Shown: positions 34,954-43,807 of the stretch, piece after piece
Position numbering within the stretch: the first letter of the stretch is position 1
Layout of the letters: every line of letters starts with the position of its first letter
From: Sneathiella chungangensis
Lineage (GTDB): Bacteria > Pseudomonadota > Alphaproteobacteria > Sneathiellales > Sneathiellaceae
Direction: 5' to 3'
DNA: 64,000 nt
NCBI RefSeq assembly: GCF_009882935.1
Contig: NZ_WTVA01000002.1
Location: 209,112-273,111 of the forward strand
Notes under the pieces: generated by a model
Databases searched by the model: none
What the model was told of the DNA's origin: nothing
Seen by the model: the letters and a program-made list of their open reading frames with translations, nothing else
Position numbers and translations under genes: made by a program

Positions 34954-35663
34954 GTCAGATACTTGAAGTAAAAGGGCTTGAAGCGTCTTACGGCCCGACC
35001 AAAGTCCTGCACGGGCTGGATTTCAGCCTTGATCAGGGCGGTGTGACGACCATCCTCGGAGCGAACGGTGCCGGAAAGACAACAACCTTGCGGGCGATCA
35101 GCGGAATGGTCACGCGCAGCGGAAAGATAAGTCTTGCCGGTACGGAGCTTTCGTCGCTGTCGACGGCGGATATAACCCGTCGGGGAATTGCGCATGTGCC
35201 GGAAGGACGCGGGACCTTCGTCCGGATGTCAACAGAGGATAATCTGCGCCTCGGGGCATACAGCCGAAATGACAAGGCGGCGATCGCCGAAGATATGGAA
35301 CGCGTTTATACCTATTTCCCCATTTTAAAGCAGCGGCGCGGCCAGCAGGCCGGCACGCTGAGTGGCGGCGAGGCACAAATGCTGGCGGTCGGCCGCGCGC
35401 TGATGTTGCGTCCGCGACTGTTGCTGCTTGATGAACCGTCCTTCGGTTTGGCGCCGCTGATCGTCCAGGAACTGTTCGCGATTCTGAAAAGGATCAATGA
35501 CGAGGAGGGGGTGAGCATGCTGCTGGTTGAGCAGAATGCGGCACTGGCCCTTGAGCTCGCGGATCATGCTTATTTGCTGGAGACTGGCAATATCGTCATC
35601 TCTGGCACATCAGAATCTATTTTGGAAAATGAGACCGTTCGCCGGTCCTACTTAGGGTATTAG
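34950..35663 (+). CDS. livF: Branched-chain amino-acid type ABC transporter ATP-binding protein LivF
   Basis: Second ATPase subunit, 237 residues. Walker A is GANGAGKTT, the signature is LSGGEAQMLAVGRALM, Walker B is LLLDEPSFGLAPLI, and the LivF-typical VPEGRGTFVRMSTEDNLRLGAY is present. Its ATG lies inside the livG stop (ATGA overlap), so translation is coupled. The C-terminal end SESILENETVRRSYLGY is standard for LivF. Confidence 0.94.
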   Translation: MSQILEVKGLEASYGPTKVLHGLDFSLDQGGVTTILGANGAGKTTTLRAISGMVTRSGKISLAGTELSSLSTADITRRGIAHVPEGRGTFVRMSTEDNLRLGAYSRNDKAAIAEDMERVYTYFPILKQRRGQQAGTLSGGEAQMLAVGRALMLRPRLLLLDEPSFGLAPLIVQELFAILKRINDEEGVSMLLVEQNAALALELADHAYLLETGNIVISGTSESILENETVRRSYLGY

Positions 35664-35673
35664 GAAAACTCCC

Positions 35674-36546
35674 ATGGATCTTTTTCTACAGCAAATACTG
35701 ACGGGACTCGCGAACGGCGCAATTTATGCCTGCCTGGCTCTCGCGGTTGTCATGATTTACCAGGCAATCGATCATTTTAACTTCGCCCAGGGCGAAATGG
35801 CCATGTTCAGCACTTATATCTGCTGGGCGATGATCGCCGGTGGCTTGCCTTACTGGGTCGCTTTTTTTGCAACGATCATTATCTCCTTCGTTGGCGGTCT
35901 GGCGATTGAGCGCATTATCTTCAAGCCGCTTCATAGCGCCCCCGTTCTAAGCCATGTCGTTGTTTTCATTGGTCTTGTTGCCATTTTTAATAGTACCGCC
36001 GGCGCGATCTGGGATCATACGATCAAAACGTTCCCGTCGCCTTTCCCGGATGGGTCCTTCGCCGGTCTGATCGGCCTTCATGAGATCGGTATGTTTTTCG
36101 TGACGCTGATCATGCTGCTCGGCATCTTCGGTTTCTTCCGCTTCACGCGAATTGGCATGGCCATGCAGGCGGCGGCGGCAAATCCGGATTCGGCCGGGCT
36201 GGTGGGAATTCGTGTCGGTTGGATGCTGGCCCTTGGATGGGGCCTTGCGGCGGCCATTGGCGCCGTCGCGGGCATGATGATTGCACCAATCGTTTTCCTC
36301 GATCCCAACATGATGCTGGGTATTCTTCTATATGGCTTTGCCTCCGCCATTGTCGGCGGAATCTCGAGCCCTGGCGGGGCGGTTGCGGGAGGGTTTCTCG
36401 TCGGCATTATCGAGAATCTGGCGGGGACTTACATTCCGGCCATCGGAAGCGAATTGAAACTGACGGTTGCTCTTATTCTTATTGTAACAGTCTTGCTCTT
36501 TAAGCCGAACGGATTGTTCGGCAAAACAATTGTGACCAGGGTATAG
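35674..36546 (+). CDS. livH: Branched-chain amino-acid type ABC transporter permease LivH
   Basis: Inner-membrane permease of 290 residues and about eight helices. It has the LivH opening LQQILTGLANGAIYACLALAV, the early NFAQGEMAMFSTY motif and a C-terminal PNGLFGKTIVTRV typical of LivH. It starts 10 bases after livF and precedes livM by 4 bases. Together with LivM it forms the channel. Substrates of this transporter class include branched-chain and other amino acids, amides, urea and aromatic acids. Confidence 0.94.
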   Translation: MDLFLQQILTGLANGAIYACLALAVVMIYQAIDHFNFAQGEMAMFSTYICWAMIAGGLPYWVAFFATIIISFVGGLAIERIIFKPLHSAPVLSHVVVFIGLVAIFNSTAGAIWDHTIKTFPSPFPDGSFAGLIGLHEIGMFFVTLIMLLGIFGFFRFTRIGMAMQAAAANPDSAGLVGIRVGWMLALGWGLAAAIGAVAGMMIAPIVFLDPNMMLGILLYGFASAIVGGISSPGGAVAGGFLVGIIENLAGTYIPAIGSELKLTVALILIVTVLLFKPNGLFGKTIVTRV

Positions 36547-36550
36547 CGAC

Positions 36551-37546
36551 ATGGCGACAGATGTAGAAACGCGTGCGGATCCAAGACTGACAGTCGGCGC
36601 AAAAATCCCTATCAAATTGGTCGGGCTGTTCATCATTATCGGTGCAATTCTTCCCTTCTTGCTCGGTGGATATGCGAATTTCCAGGGCACGCTGATAATG
36701 ATCTACGCGATAGCAATCCTCGGCCTTAACCTTTTGACGGGCTTTAACGGGCAATTTTCGCTCGGTCACAGCGCCTTTTATGCGGTCGGTGCTTATACAG
36801 CGGCCATTCTGGTCTATCATCTTGACTGGCCGGTATATGTGACCATTCCGGTTGGCGGAGTTGTCTGTTTCATCGCCGGATTTCTCTTCGGCTTGCCGGC
36901 GCTGCGTCTAGAAGGACTTTACTTGGCCCTTGCAACCTTCGCGTTGGGTGTCGCGGTGCCGCAAATCCTGAAATCGTCGCATCTGGAAGGCCTGACCGGC
37001 GGCGTTCAGGGGCTTGACGTATTCCGTCCGCCGGTTCCGGAATTCCTGCCGTTGACGATGGACCAATTGTGGTATTACATCGCGTTCGGCGTCATGTTGA
37101 TCATGTTCTGGATCGCCTGGAACCTGATAAACAGCAGGACAGGCCGCGCCATGATGGCAATTCGCGACAATCCCATCGCGGCCAAATCGATGGGCGTAAA
37201 TGCGTCCCTGTACAAATCGCTTACTTTCGGTGTCAGCGCCTTTTATACAGGAATTGCCGGGGCCATGGCGGCGATTGTCATCGAGTTTGTCGCGCCGGAT
37301 AGTTTTACCTTCCAGCTTTCAATCCTGCTGTTCATCGGCATGGTCGTTGGCGGGACAAATTCCATCTGGGGCGCAATTTTCGGCGGCTTTTTCATCCTTA
37401 CTGTCCCCAATTTCGCCGAAGAAATTTCGACAGGTCTTTCTTATGCCATTTTCGGCGTTATTCTTATACTTGTCATCTATGTCTTGCCCTCTGGCGTAGC
37501 GGGTTTGGTGAATCTACTGAGGGTTCGAATTAGGAAATTACTTTGA
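36551..37546 (+). CDS. livM: Branched-chain amino-acid type ABC transporter permease LivM
   Basis: Second permease, 331 residues, with about nine hydrophobic helices. Recognisable LivM segments are NLLTGFNGQFSLGHSAFYAVGAY, shown here in part, plus GRAMMAIRDNPIAAKSMGVN (the coupling region) and VVGGTNSIWGAIFGG. It starts 4 bases after livH and is followed 69 bases later by the binding-protein gene, with a small hairpin in between. Confidence 0.94.
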   Translation: MATDVETRADPRLTVGAKIPIKLVGLFIIIGAILPFLLGGYANFQGTLIMIYAIAILGLNLLTGFNGQFSLGHSAFYAVGAYTAAILVYHLDWPVYVTIPVGGVVCFIAGFLFGLPALRLEGLYLALATFALGVAVPQILKSSHLEGLTGGVQGLDVFRPPVPEFLPLTMDQLWYYIAFGVMLIMFWIAWNLINSRTGRAMMAIRDNPIAAKSMGVNASLYKSLTFGVSAFYTGIAGAMAAIVIEFVAPDSFTFQLSILLFIGMVVGGTNSIWGAIFGGFFILTVPNFAEEISTGLSYAIFGVILILVIYVLPSGVAGLVNLLRVRIRKLL

Positions 37547-37574
37547 CCTTTCAGTTGTGTGCGTGAAGAAGAAT

Positions 37575-37589
37575 CGTATCAACGATACG
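37575..37589 (+). other. Small hairpin between livM and the binding-protein gene
   Basis: CGTATC (37575-37580) and GATACG (37584-37589) form a 6-bp stem with a 3-base loop. It lies 27 bases before the binding-protein ATG, ahead of an AGGAGG. It may stabilise the downstream, more abundant mRNA, or be an operator. No T-run. Confidence 0.35.
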
Positions 37590-37615
37590 GAAATTAAATA
37601 ACAGGAGGTACCTTT

Positions 37616-38833
37616 ATGAATACCGGGAGAAAATTATCACTAACGATTGCGGCCGTTGCCGCGCTGGGAATGGTGGCCACATCCGCCCTTGCCGACAAGA
37701 TGTATGGGCCGGGTGTTACCGACACATCCATTAAAATCGGCAATACCAATCCTTACAGCGGTCCAGCCGCCGCATATAGTGCGATTGGTAAATCGATTGC
37801 TGCTTATTTTGACAAGATCAACAAGGAAAATGGCGGCGTCAACGGTCGTATGATTGAGTTTATTTCATTGGACGATGGCTATAGCCCGCCGAAAACGAAA
37901 GAACAGACTCGTAAGCTGGTGGAACAGGACAATGTGCTTCTTGTCTTCCAGGGACTGGGAACGCCGACGAATTCCGCCGTTCATAACTATATGAACCAGA
38001 AAAAGGTTCCCCAGCTGTTTGTCGCCACGGGCGCGACGAAATGGGGTGATCCGGAAAACTACCCTTGGACGATGGGCTGGCAGCCAAGCTATCAGACCGA
38101 AGGCAAGCTGTTCGGTGCCTATATCATGGAAAATGTGAAGGATCCGAAAGTTGCAATCCTTTATCAGAATGACGACTATGGTAAGGACTATGTGACCGGT
38201 CTGAGAGACTATCTCGGCGATAAGGCGGACTCCATCATCGTCGCGGAAGAAAGCTACGAAGTTACCGATCCGACGATTAACTCCCAGATGATCAAACTGA
38301 AAGACAGCGGCGCTAATGTCTTCTACAATGTATCGACGCCGAAATTTGCGGCGCAGGCCATCAAGAAGTTCCGTGAGCTGAACTGGGATGCGGTATTCCT
38401 GAACAACTCGGTTTCCAACTCGGTTGGCGCGGTTTACAAGCCGGCCGGTCTTGATAACTCCAAAGGGATTATCTCTTTACAGTATTTTCAGGATAACACC
38501 GATCCGAGCATCTTCGATACAGAGCCTTACAAGAAGTGGAAGGCGTTCATGACCGAATATTATCCGGATGGCGATCTCAGCAGCTCCTTCACTGTTTATG
38601 GCTATCTGGTTGCTCAGACCTTGGAGCAGGTGCTGAAGCAGGCTGGTGACAACCTGACACGTGAAAACGTTATGAAGGAAGCTGCCAATCTGGATTTGGA
38701 ACTGGATATGATGCTGCCAGGCGTTAAAATTCAAACGAGCCCGACGGATTTCTTCCCGATTGAAGCGATGATGCCGATTGAATTTGACGGCGAAAAATTC
38801 GTTCCTATCGGCAAGGTCGTTTCCGTGAACTAA
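37616..38833 (+). CDS. ABC transporter substrate-binding protein, LivK/amide-binding type
   Basis: Periplasmic binding protein of 405 residues. The signal peptide MNTGRKLSLTIAAVAALG is followed by cleavage near ALA-DKMYGPG. The mature protein shows the branched-chain family fold, with IKIGNTNPYSGPAAAYSAIGK at the N-terminus and a hinge near PKVAILYQNDDYGKDYV. This larger subtype (about 380 mature residues) often binds compounds other than leucine, such as aromatic acids or amides, so I do not name a ligand. A strong AGGAGG precedes the ATG. A terminator follows the stop. Confidence 0.92.
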   Translation: MNTGRKLSLTIAAVAALGMVATSALADKMYGPGVTDTSIKIGNTNPYSGPAAAYSAIGKSIAAYFDKINKENGGVNGRMIEFISLDDGYSPPKTKEQTRKLVEQDNVLLVFQGLGTPTNSAVHNYMNQKKVPQLFVATGATKWGDPENYPWTMGWQPSYQTEGKLFGAYIMENVKDPKVAILYQNDDYGKDYVTGLRDYLGDKADSIIVAEESYEVTDPTINSQMIKLKDSGANVFYNVSTPKFAAQAIKKFRELNWDAVFLNNSVSNSVGAVYKPAGLDNSKGIISLQYFQDNTDPSIFDTEPYKKWKAFMTEYYPDGDLSSSFTVYGYLVAQTLEQVLKQAGDNLTRENVMKEAANLDLELDMMLPGVKIQTSPTDFFPIEAMMPIEFDGEKFVPIGKVVSVN

Positions 38834-38855
38834 TCAGTATCGGATTAATGATACA

Positions 38856-38890
38856 AAAAGGGCAGAGGGTGGAAACATCCTCTGCCTTTT
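38856..38890 (+). terminator. Rho-independent terminator after the liv operon
   Basis: GGCAGAGG (38861-38868) pairs with CCTCTGCC (38879-38886), extended by A-T pairs, with TTTT following. It lies 22 bases after the binding-protein stop and separates the liv operon from the convergent alcohol dehydrogenase gene. Confidence 0.85.
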
Positions 38891-38914
38891 ACTTTGTCTG
38901 AAGGCCTGTTGGCT

Positions 38915-39973
38915 TCAGGCGGTGGGGCTCAAGACGACACGTCCCTTGATTTTGCCCGCCTGAAGATCGGTAAGGGCGCTATTGGCTTCGTCGAGCGGCC
39001 GGACTTCATAGGGGATAGGTGCGACCTTCCCACCCCGAACCAGCTCCATCAGTTCATGCATCTCCTCAAGAGTGCCAACATAGGATCCCTGTATCGTTCG
39101 CATCATTAAGGGAAGCATAGCGATCGACAGCGGCATGGAGTCGCCGAACAGGCCGACGGTAACCATATGACCGCCTTTTCGTAAGCCGCTAAACCCGAAT
39201 GAAGCAGTCGCCGGGGCGCCGACGAAATCAATGGCACCGGCAGCACCGCCCCCTGTCATTTCCTGTAGCTGTTTGAGCGCTGCATCGGGATCACTGTTAT
39301 CGATGGTTGCATGGGCGCCGGACTGGCGGGCGATGGCGCGTTTGGTATCGTCTATGTCGGCGACAATAATTTTCGCCTTTACGACGCTGGATGCGAAATG
39401 CACGGCAGATAGGCCGACCCCACCCGCGCCGATAATCACGAGATGGTCATCCTCCTTCAGGTGGGAGAGCTTCTTAAGCGCGCTATAGGCGGTCAGGCCG
39501 GAACAGGCATAGGTGCAGGCCAGTTCTGTCGGGACGCCGTCATAAGGGATCAGATACTTCGGATGCGGCGCAATAACTTCGTCGGCATATCCGCCGTTAT
39601 ACCGCGTTCCCACTGTCAGGGGCGACATGCAAAGTAGTTCGTCGCCCGCCTTGCAGACATTGCATTTTCCGCAACCGATCCAGGGAAAAACGATGCGTTT
39701 ATCACCAATCTCGACGCCTTCCGCGTCGGGGCCGAGCGCGGCCACCTCACCGACAACTTCATGTCCAAGCGTGAAGGGAAGTGACATGCGCTGAAGCAGG
39801 TCCATTTTCTGACCGTTTCCAAGATCAAAGAACCCCTCCCAGATATGCAGATCGCTATGGCATACGCCGCAAGCCGAGACTTTTAGTAGCACCTGCGTGC
39901 CCGTTGGTTCCGGTGTCGGATAATCGCGTGCCTGTAACGGCTCGCCAAACTGGATGATTTGCTGGCAGTGCAT
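38915..39973 (-). CDS. Zinc-dependent alcohol dehydrogenase
   Basis: Medium-chain dehydrogenase of 352 residues. Catalytic zinc residues are in CGVCHSD and LGHEVVGEV. Structural zinc is held by four cysteines in GCGKCNVCKAGDELLC. The NAD-binding glycines are GAGGVGLSAV with an acidic residue (ADIDD) after strand 2, suggesting NAD. The substrate-loop and C-terminal sequence resemble aryl- or primary-alcohol dehydrogenases. It stands alone between the liv terminator and a 197-base region containing a 9-bp-stem inverted repeat. The substrate is unknown. Confidence 0.92.
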   Translation of the reverse strand: MHCQQIIQFGEPLQARDYPTPEPTGTQVLLKVSACGVCHSDLHIWEGFFDLGNGQKMDLLQRMSLPFTLGHEVVGEVAALGPDAEGVEIGDKRIVFPWIGCGKCNVCKAGDELLCMSPLTVGTRYNGGYADEVIAPHPKYLIPYDGVPTELACTYACSGLTAYSALKKLSHLKEDDHLVIIGAGGVGLSAVHFASSVVKAKIIVADIDDTKRAIARQSGAHATIDNSDPDAALKQLQEMTGGGAAGAIDFVGAPATASFGFSGLRKGGHMVTVGLFGDSMPLSIAMLPLMMRTIQGSYVGTLEEMHELMELVRGGKVAPIPYEVRPLDEANSALTDLQAGKIKGRVVLSPTA

Positions 39974-40092
39974 TTTCTACTCTCCCTGTTGTTCTTATTG
40001 GTTTCTTCTTTGCAGATGGTAGCGGTTATTCAGCGTTTGAGCTAGATGCTACATACTTAACCCCTTGCAGAAAGTAAGCGGAATTTCCGACC

Positions 40093-40115
40093 AAACTTCG
40101 TCAGGAACGAAGTTT
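40093..40115. promoter_or_regulatory. Perfect 9-bp inverted repeat between the alcohol dehydrogenase and cupin genes
   Basis: AAACTTCGT (40093-40101) and ACGAAGTTT (40107-40115) surround a 5-base centre. There is no T-run on either side, so it is either an operator about 120 bases upstream of the dehydrogenase gene or a weak transcript end for the cupin gene. Confidence 0.45.
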
Positions 40116-40170
40116 CGAAACCTGTCATATCCTTATGCTATGGCAGATAAAGATATATGAACCGAACAGC

Positions 40171-40656
40171 TCAGAGGTCGACACGTTCTTCGCTGACGGT
40201 TTTGCGTTTTTCCATATTAAAGCGCCCGGCATAGATCGGTCGTTCTCCGGTCGTTGGGCCGGGATACTGCACGATGAAAATATCCCCACCTGTCTCGGTT
40301 TTTAATTCGCCCTCAAAATGCGGGTCGGGGTGAAACAGCATGGATCCGGGCGTACATTTCTCGCCATCGATTAAGAATTCACCCTCCATGATATACCAGA
40401 CTTGCGCAAAACCATGATAATGCTCGGGATGGTACGCGCCGGGTTCCAAACGAAGGATGCCGGCATTGGGCTCGGTTGGCCGGTCGGGGTTCGGATGAAA
40501 AACCATTTTTCCGGTTTCTCCCGGCCAGCGAATAGTCTCCCAATTCAGATCATCAAGATGGCGGACGATATAAGGTAGATGGTCTTTGCGTGATGCGTCG
40601 CGCGTTGTTTTCAGTAAAGCATTCTGTTCAGCCGTATCCGAGACTTCCTTGCTCAT
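40171..40656 (-). CDS. Cupin-domain protein
   Basis: Single-cupin protein of 161 residues. The metal-binding histidines are visible in GAYHPEHYHGFAQVWYIMEGE, shown here in part, and HPDPHFEGEL. The middle contains the ILRLEPGAYHPEH segment. It has no signal peptide. It follows the XRE-cupin regulator by 19 bases on the same strand, so both form one operon and the enzyme is likely the regulated partner. Such small cupins act as dioxygenases, isomerases or sensors; its reaction is unknown. Confidence 0.88.
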   Translation of the reverse strand: MSKEVSDTAEQNALLKTTRDASRKDHLPYIVRHLDDLNWETIRWPGETGKMVFHPNPDRPTEPNAGILRLEPGAYHPEHYHGFAQVWYIMEGEFLIDGEKCTPGSMLFHPDPHFEGELKTETGGDIFIVQYPGPTTGERPIYAGRFNMEKRKTVSEERVDL

Positions 40657-40675
40657 CGATTACCTCTCTTTGTTA

Positions 40676-41317
40676 TCAAGTGGAATTTTTTGATCTGGGA
40701 CTTTTGGACGCCATTAACTGCCACCAATCCGGTGATTTCTGCACCTCGGAGGATTTCGTAACCGTCATCAGGACATGTGCTTCCTTATTGCCGGCGTTTT
40801 CGGCGCGATGCGGCTGCTCTGAGTCTATGAAGATTGCGTCGCCAGAGGACAGATGATGCTGCTCCTCTCCAACAATGAACTGGATTTCTCCAGACAGCAC
40901 ATAACAACATTCCTGGCCCGCATGAGATACGAAAGCCTCCATTTTGTTTTGCATCGGGAAAATAAGGTAAAATACTTCCATTTGATCTTGCGGTTTGCCG
41001 CCACCCAGGTGATGCCATCGATATCCGCTTGTATCTATTTCTTGCGGTAAACTCTCTTTGGCGCGATGTACCGACACCTTTGTTTTTTGCGCCCCCGCGT
41101 CTCCATCGAATAAGTCATGAAGGCTTAACCCCAAAATATCGGTCAGTTGGATAAGATTGGCAATCGATGCCGATGACAGCCCTCTTTCCAGTTTTGAAAG
41201 AAAGCTTTCAGAAAGGTCCGATCGCTTGGCAATATCGGCGAGTGTTTTTCCCGTCGTGACGCGCGCCGCGCGAAGCCGCTTGCCGATTTCAGCGGTTTTG
41301 GTTGCTACCTGGTCCAT
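40676..41317 (-). CDS. XRE-family regulator with C-terminal cupin sensor domain
   Basis: Regulator of 213 residues. Residues of about 10-66 are the XRE helix-turn-helix (GKRLRAARVTTGKTLADIAK and LSESFLSKLERGLSSASI). Residues of about 105-185 are a cupin domain (QECCYVLSGEIQFIVGEE and SGDAIFIDSEQPHRAEN). This architecture is typical of PuuR-like regulators of amine or sugar-acid operons. It precedes the cupin-protein gene on the same strand. Upstream at 41345-41375 lies a repeated AAATTTCATA that may be its own operator. Confidence 0.92.
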   Translation of the reverse strand: MDQVATKTAEIGKRLRAARVTTGKTLADIAKRSDLSESFLSKLERGLSSASIANLIQLTDILGLSLHDLFDGDAGAQKTKVSVHRAKESLPQEIDTSGYRWHHLGGGKPQDQMEVFYLIFPMQNKMEAFVSHAGQECCYVLSGEIQFIVGEEQHHLSSGDAIFIDSEQPHRAENAGNKEAHVLMTVTKSSEVQKSPDWWQLMASKSPRSKNST

Positions 41318-41344
41318 ATTTTTCTCCTAATATCAGGTTATATT

Positions 41345-41375
41345 AAATTTCATATGAATCAATATAAATTTCATA
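41345..41375. promoter_or_regulatory. Direct repeat upstream of the XRE-cupin gene
   Basis: AAATTTCATA occurs at 41345-41354 and at 41366-41375, exactly 21 bp apart (two helical turns), about 28 bases upstream of the XRE-cupin start. This is where a self-regulating repressor would bind. Confidence 0.45.
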
Positions 41376-41535
41376 CTATGACATATTCGGGAGTCGTAAG
41401 ACCACGGCTCGTGAGAGTGAAATTGATGTCGGATGGCCCATGCGCGGGCGCTCTTAACTGGAAATAGCAGTCTCTACGAGGTTTTGATGGGGATGTTTCG
41501 TCTACGATAAAATGAGATGGCTGCTTATTCTGATT

Positions 41536-41877
41536 TCACGATTGCAGACGGTTGCTGAACAGATAGCGCCCATCCCGGAGTTCCGAGAAGTAGTCCTTGA
41601 CTGCCGGATGGGATATCGGCTTGCCACTATCGTCAATTAGCAGATTTTGCTCCGACACATAGGCTTCATAGGTCGTTTGCGCATTCTCCGCAAACAGATG
41701 GTAAAAGGGCTGATCCTTCTTCGGGCGGACTTCTTCCGGGATCGATTGCCACCATTCCTCGCTGTTGTTGAATGTGGGATCGACGTCGTAAATTACGCCG
41801 CGAAAGGGATAAATCCTATGCTTGACGATTTGTCCGATCGCAAACTTGGCCGCCCTGACTTGTGAATCCTTGGTCAT
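41536..41877 (-). CDS. hspQ: Heat-shock protein HspQ
   Basis: Protein of 113 residues of the HspQ family (YccV-like, hemimethylated-DNA-binding fold). Family segments are FAIGQIVKHRIYPFRGVIYD, VDPTFNNSEEWW and QPFYHLFAENAQTTYEAYVSEQNL. HspQ in Escherichia coli is a Lon-dependent specificity factor and binds hemimethylated oriC DNA. I chose ATG at 41877, which matches the family N-terminus; a longer frame starts within the preceding gene. It lies 88 bases after the acyl-CoA synthetase gene on the same strand. Confidence 0.88.
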   Translation of the reverse strand: MTKDSQVRAAKFAIGQIVKHRIYPFRGVIYDVDPTFNNSEEWWQSIPEEVRPKKDQPFYHLFAENAQTTYEAYVSEQNLLIDDSGKPISHPAVKDYFSELRDGRYLFSNRLQS

Positions 41878-41965
41878 GGACTGTAATAATAATGCAGATT
41901 GATCGACGGGCAAGCTCTGAAAGGACGAAATCCCCTTTATCGCGAAATATATAAGACCGGTTCGT

Positions 41966-43513
41966 TCAGACAATCTTGCTTTTCTTGTCTCCCCAATATC
42001 GATCTCGCAACAGCCGCTTGTAAAGCTTGCCTGTCGGCAGGCGTGGCAGCTGTTCCTCAAAATCAAAGGAGCGGGGGCATTTTTGCGGGGAGAGATGCTC
42101 ATGGCAGAATTGATCGAGCTCGGACGCAAGTTCTTCTCCCGGGGCGATACCGGGCATTGGCTGAATGACGGCCTTTACTTCCTCGCCGAAATCTTCATTC
42201 GGGACGCCGAATACAGCGGCATCGGCAACTTTCGGATGGGTGATGAGCAGATTTTCACATTCCTGCGGATAGATATTGACCCCGCCGGACACGATCATGA
42301 AGGTGGCCCGGTCGGTCAGGTATAGAAAACCGTCCTCGTCGATATAGCCCATATCGCCGACCGTGCTCATGGTGCCATCGGGGGAGAGAGCTTCCTTTGT
42401 TCTCTCCGGATCGTTGAAATATTCAAATTCAGTGGCGGTTTTGAACCAGACCGTGCCCGGGGTGCCGGTCGGGCAGGGGTTCATCTCTTCATCCAGAATA
42501 TGAAGATCGCCGAGAAGGACCTTTCCGACGGAGCCGGGATGGGCGAGCCATTCTTCACTGTTGCAGGCGGTAAAGCCAAGGCCTTCGGTTGCGCCGTAAT
42601 ATTCGTGGATAATCGGACCCCACCATTTGATCATGTCCTGCTTGACCTGGACCGGGCAGGGGGCCGCGGCATGGATGGCGATTTCCAGGGAAGAAAGATC
42701 GGCTTTGTTGCGCACCGCTTCGGGCAGCTTCAGCATTCGCGAGAACATTGTCGGGACAAGCTGGCTGTGCGTTACCTTGTACTTACCGATCAATTCCAGA
42801 TATCGCTCGGGATCGAAGCGTTCCATTATAATGACAGTGCCGCCGAACCGGATCGCGAAGTTGACGGCCGCCTGCGGCGCGGAATGATAAAGCGGTGCGG
42901 GTGAGAGATACACCATATTTTCGCGGTAGTGCCAAAGCTTTTGCAGGAAGGTATAAAGCGGTATCTGTTCAAGGGGATGATTATCCGGCATCGGCCGCAG
43001 GATGCCTTTCGGCTGGCCCGTCGTACCGGAGGAATAAAGCATCGAAAGGCCCAGCCGTTCATGGTCAAGTGGCGTTGCGGGGCAATCCGCGGTCGCTTCC
43101 TGCAGGTTTATGAATTGATCGTCTGTTGGCCCATCGACAACAATTCCCGTAATGACATTGGGGCAAGTTTTCAGGGCCTCACGGGCAACGTCACGTTTTG
43201 CCTGCGACGTAATGAGAATTCTTGATTCGCTGTTATTGACGATAAAGGCAAGTTCTTCTGCCGTCAGGTAGGAATTGATGCAGGTATAATACAGACCGGA
43301 TCTTTCTCCAGAGCCGCAGCATTCGAAATACCAGGCATTATTTTCCATAAAAATCGCGTAGTGATCCCGATGTTTCAGTCCCTTTCGGTGGAGCCAATGA
43401 GCGAGTTTATTCGTTCTTGCCTCGTATTCCGCGTAGGTAACTGTCTCGCCGGTGAAGGCCATGATAAAGGCTGGCCGGTCGGGATTTTCCTGCGCAAATT
43501 TCCCTGGATACAT
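41966..43513 (-). CDS. AMP-binding acyl-CoA synthetase
   Basis: Adenylate-forming enzyme of 515 residues that activates a carboxylic acid to its CoA thioester. The AMP-binding phosphate loop is MLYSSGTTGQPKGI. Further motifs are YYGATEGLGF, GDMGYIDEDGFLYLTDR and the C-terminal catalytic lysine in PRLPTGKLYKRLLRD. The branch resembles steroid- or medium-chain acyl-CoA synthetases (FadD3-like), but the substrate is unknown. A GGGAG sequence precedes the ATG. HspQ follows. The 294-base region upstream holds the terminator of the convergent-reading DegT gene and nothing else recognisable. Confidence 0.92.
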   Translation of the reverse strand: MYPGKFAQENPDRPAFIMAFTGETVTYAEYEARTNKLAHWLHRKGLKHRDHYAIFMENNAWYFECCGSGERSGLYYTCINSYLTAEELAFIVNNSESRILITSQAKRDVAREALKTCPNVITGIVVDGPTDDQFINLQEATADCPATPLDHERLGLSMLYSSGTTGQPKGILRPMPDNHPLEQIPLYTFLQKLWHYRENMVYLSPAPLYHSAPQAAVNFAIRFGGTVIIMERFDPERYLELIGKYKVTHSQLVPTMFSRMLKLPEAVRNKADLSSLEIAIHAAAPCPVQVKQDMIKWWGPIIHEYYGATEGLGFTACNSEEWLAHPGSVGKVLLGDLHILDEEMNPCPTGTPGTVWFKTATEFEYFNDPERTKEALSPDGTMSTVGDMGYIDEDGFLYLTDRATFMIVSGGVNIYPQECENLLITHPKVADAAVFGVPNEDFGEEVKAVIQPMPGIAPGEELASELDQFCHEHLSPQKCPRSFDFEEQLPRLPTGKLYKRLLRDRYWGDKKSKIV

Positions 43514-43704
43514 GCTGATTTCTCCCTTTTTTATTCTTCCTTTTTTGGGAAGTGATTTTCCGAAAGGATAGGTTGCGGGAGGGGCAACTGCAACAATTTT
43601 ATATCGGGATGATTCTCGAATTATTAGAGAAAAGGACCGCCGTCAGGCCAATCACAGGGCGCGGGTTATGCGCGTTTCTTTTTGAAATTTTGACTATTCG
43701 GAGG

Positions 43705-43751
43705 CGGCGGGAAAACAAGAGCAAACGCGCCGCCATCGGCATTGGCGGCGC
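43705..43751 (-). terminator. Terminator after the DegT-family gene
   Basis: GCGCCGCC (43727-43734) pairs with GGCGGCGC (43744-43751). On the minus strand it is followed by a T-rich stretch ending in TTGTTTT. It lies about 57 bases after the DegT-family stop codon. Confidence 0.7.
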
Positions 43752-43807
43752 AAATGTATCTCGGCAGAAGCCATCTTACGCCCAGGGCGCAAAGTGACCT
43801 GTCTTCT

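Noticed and set aside
39974..40092. Sigma-54 promoter for the alcohol dehydrogenase
   Set aside because: The distant inverted repeat suggested an enhancer-dependent promoter, but no TGGCAC-N5-TTGC-like element is present.
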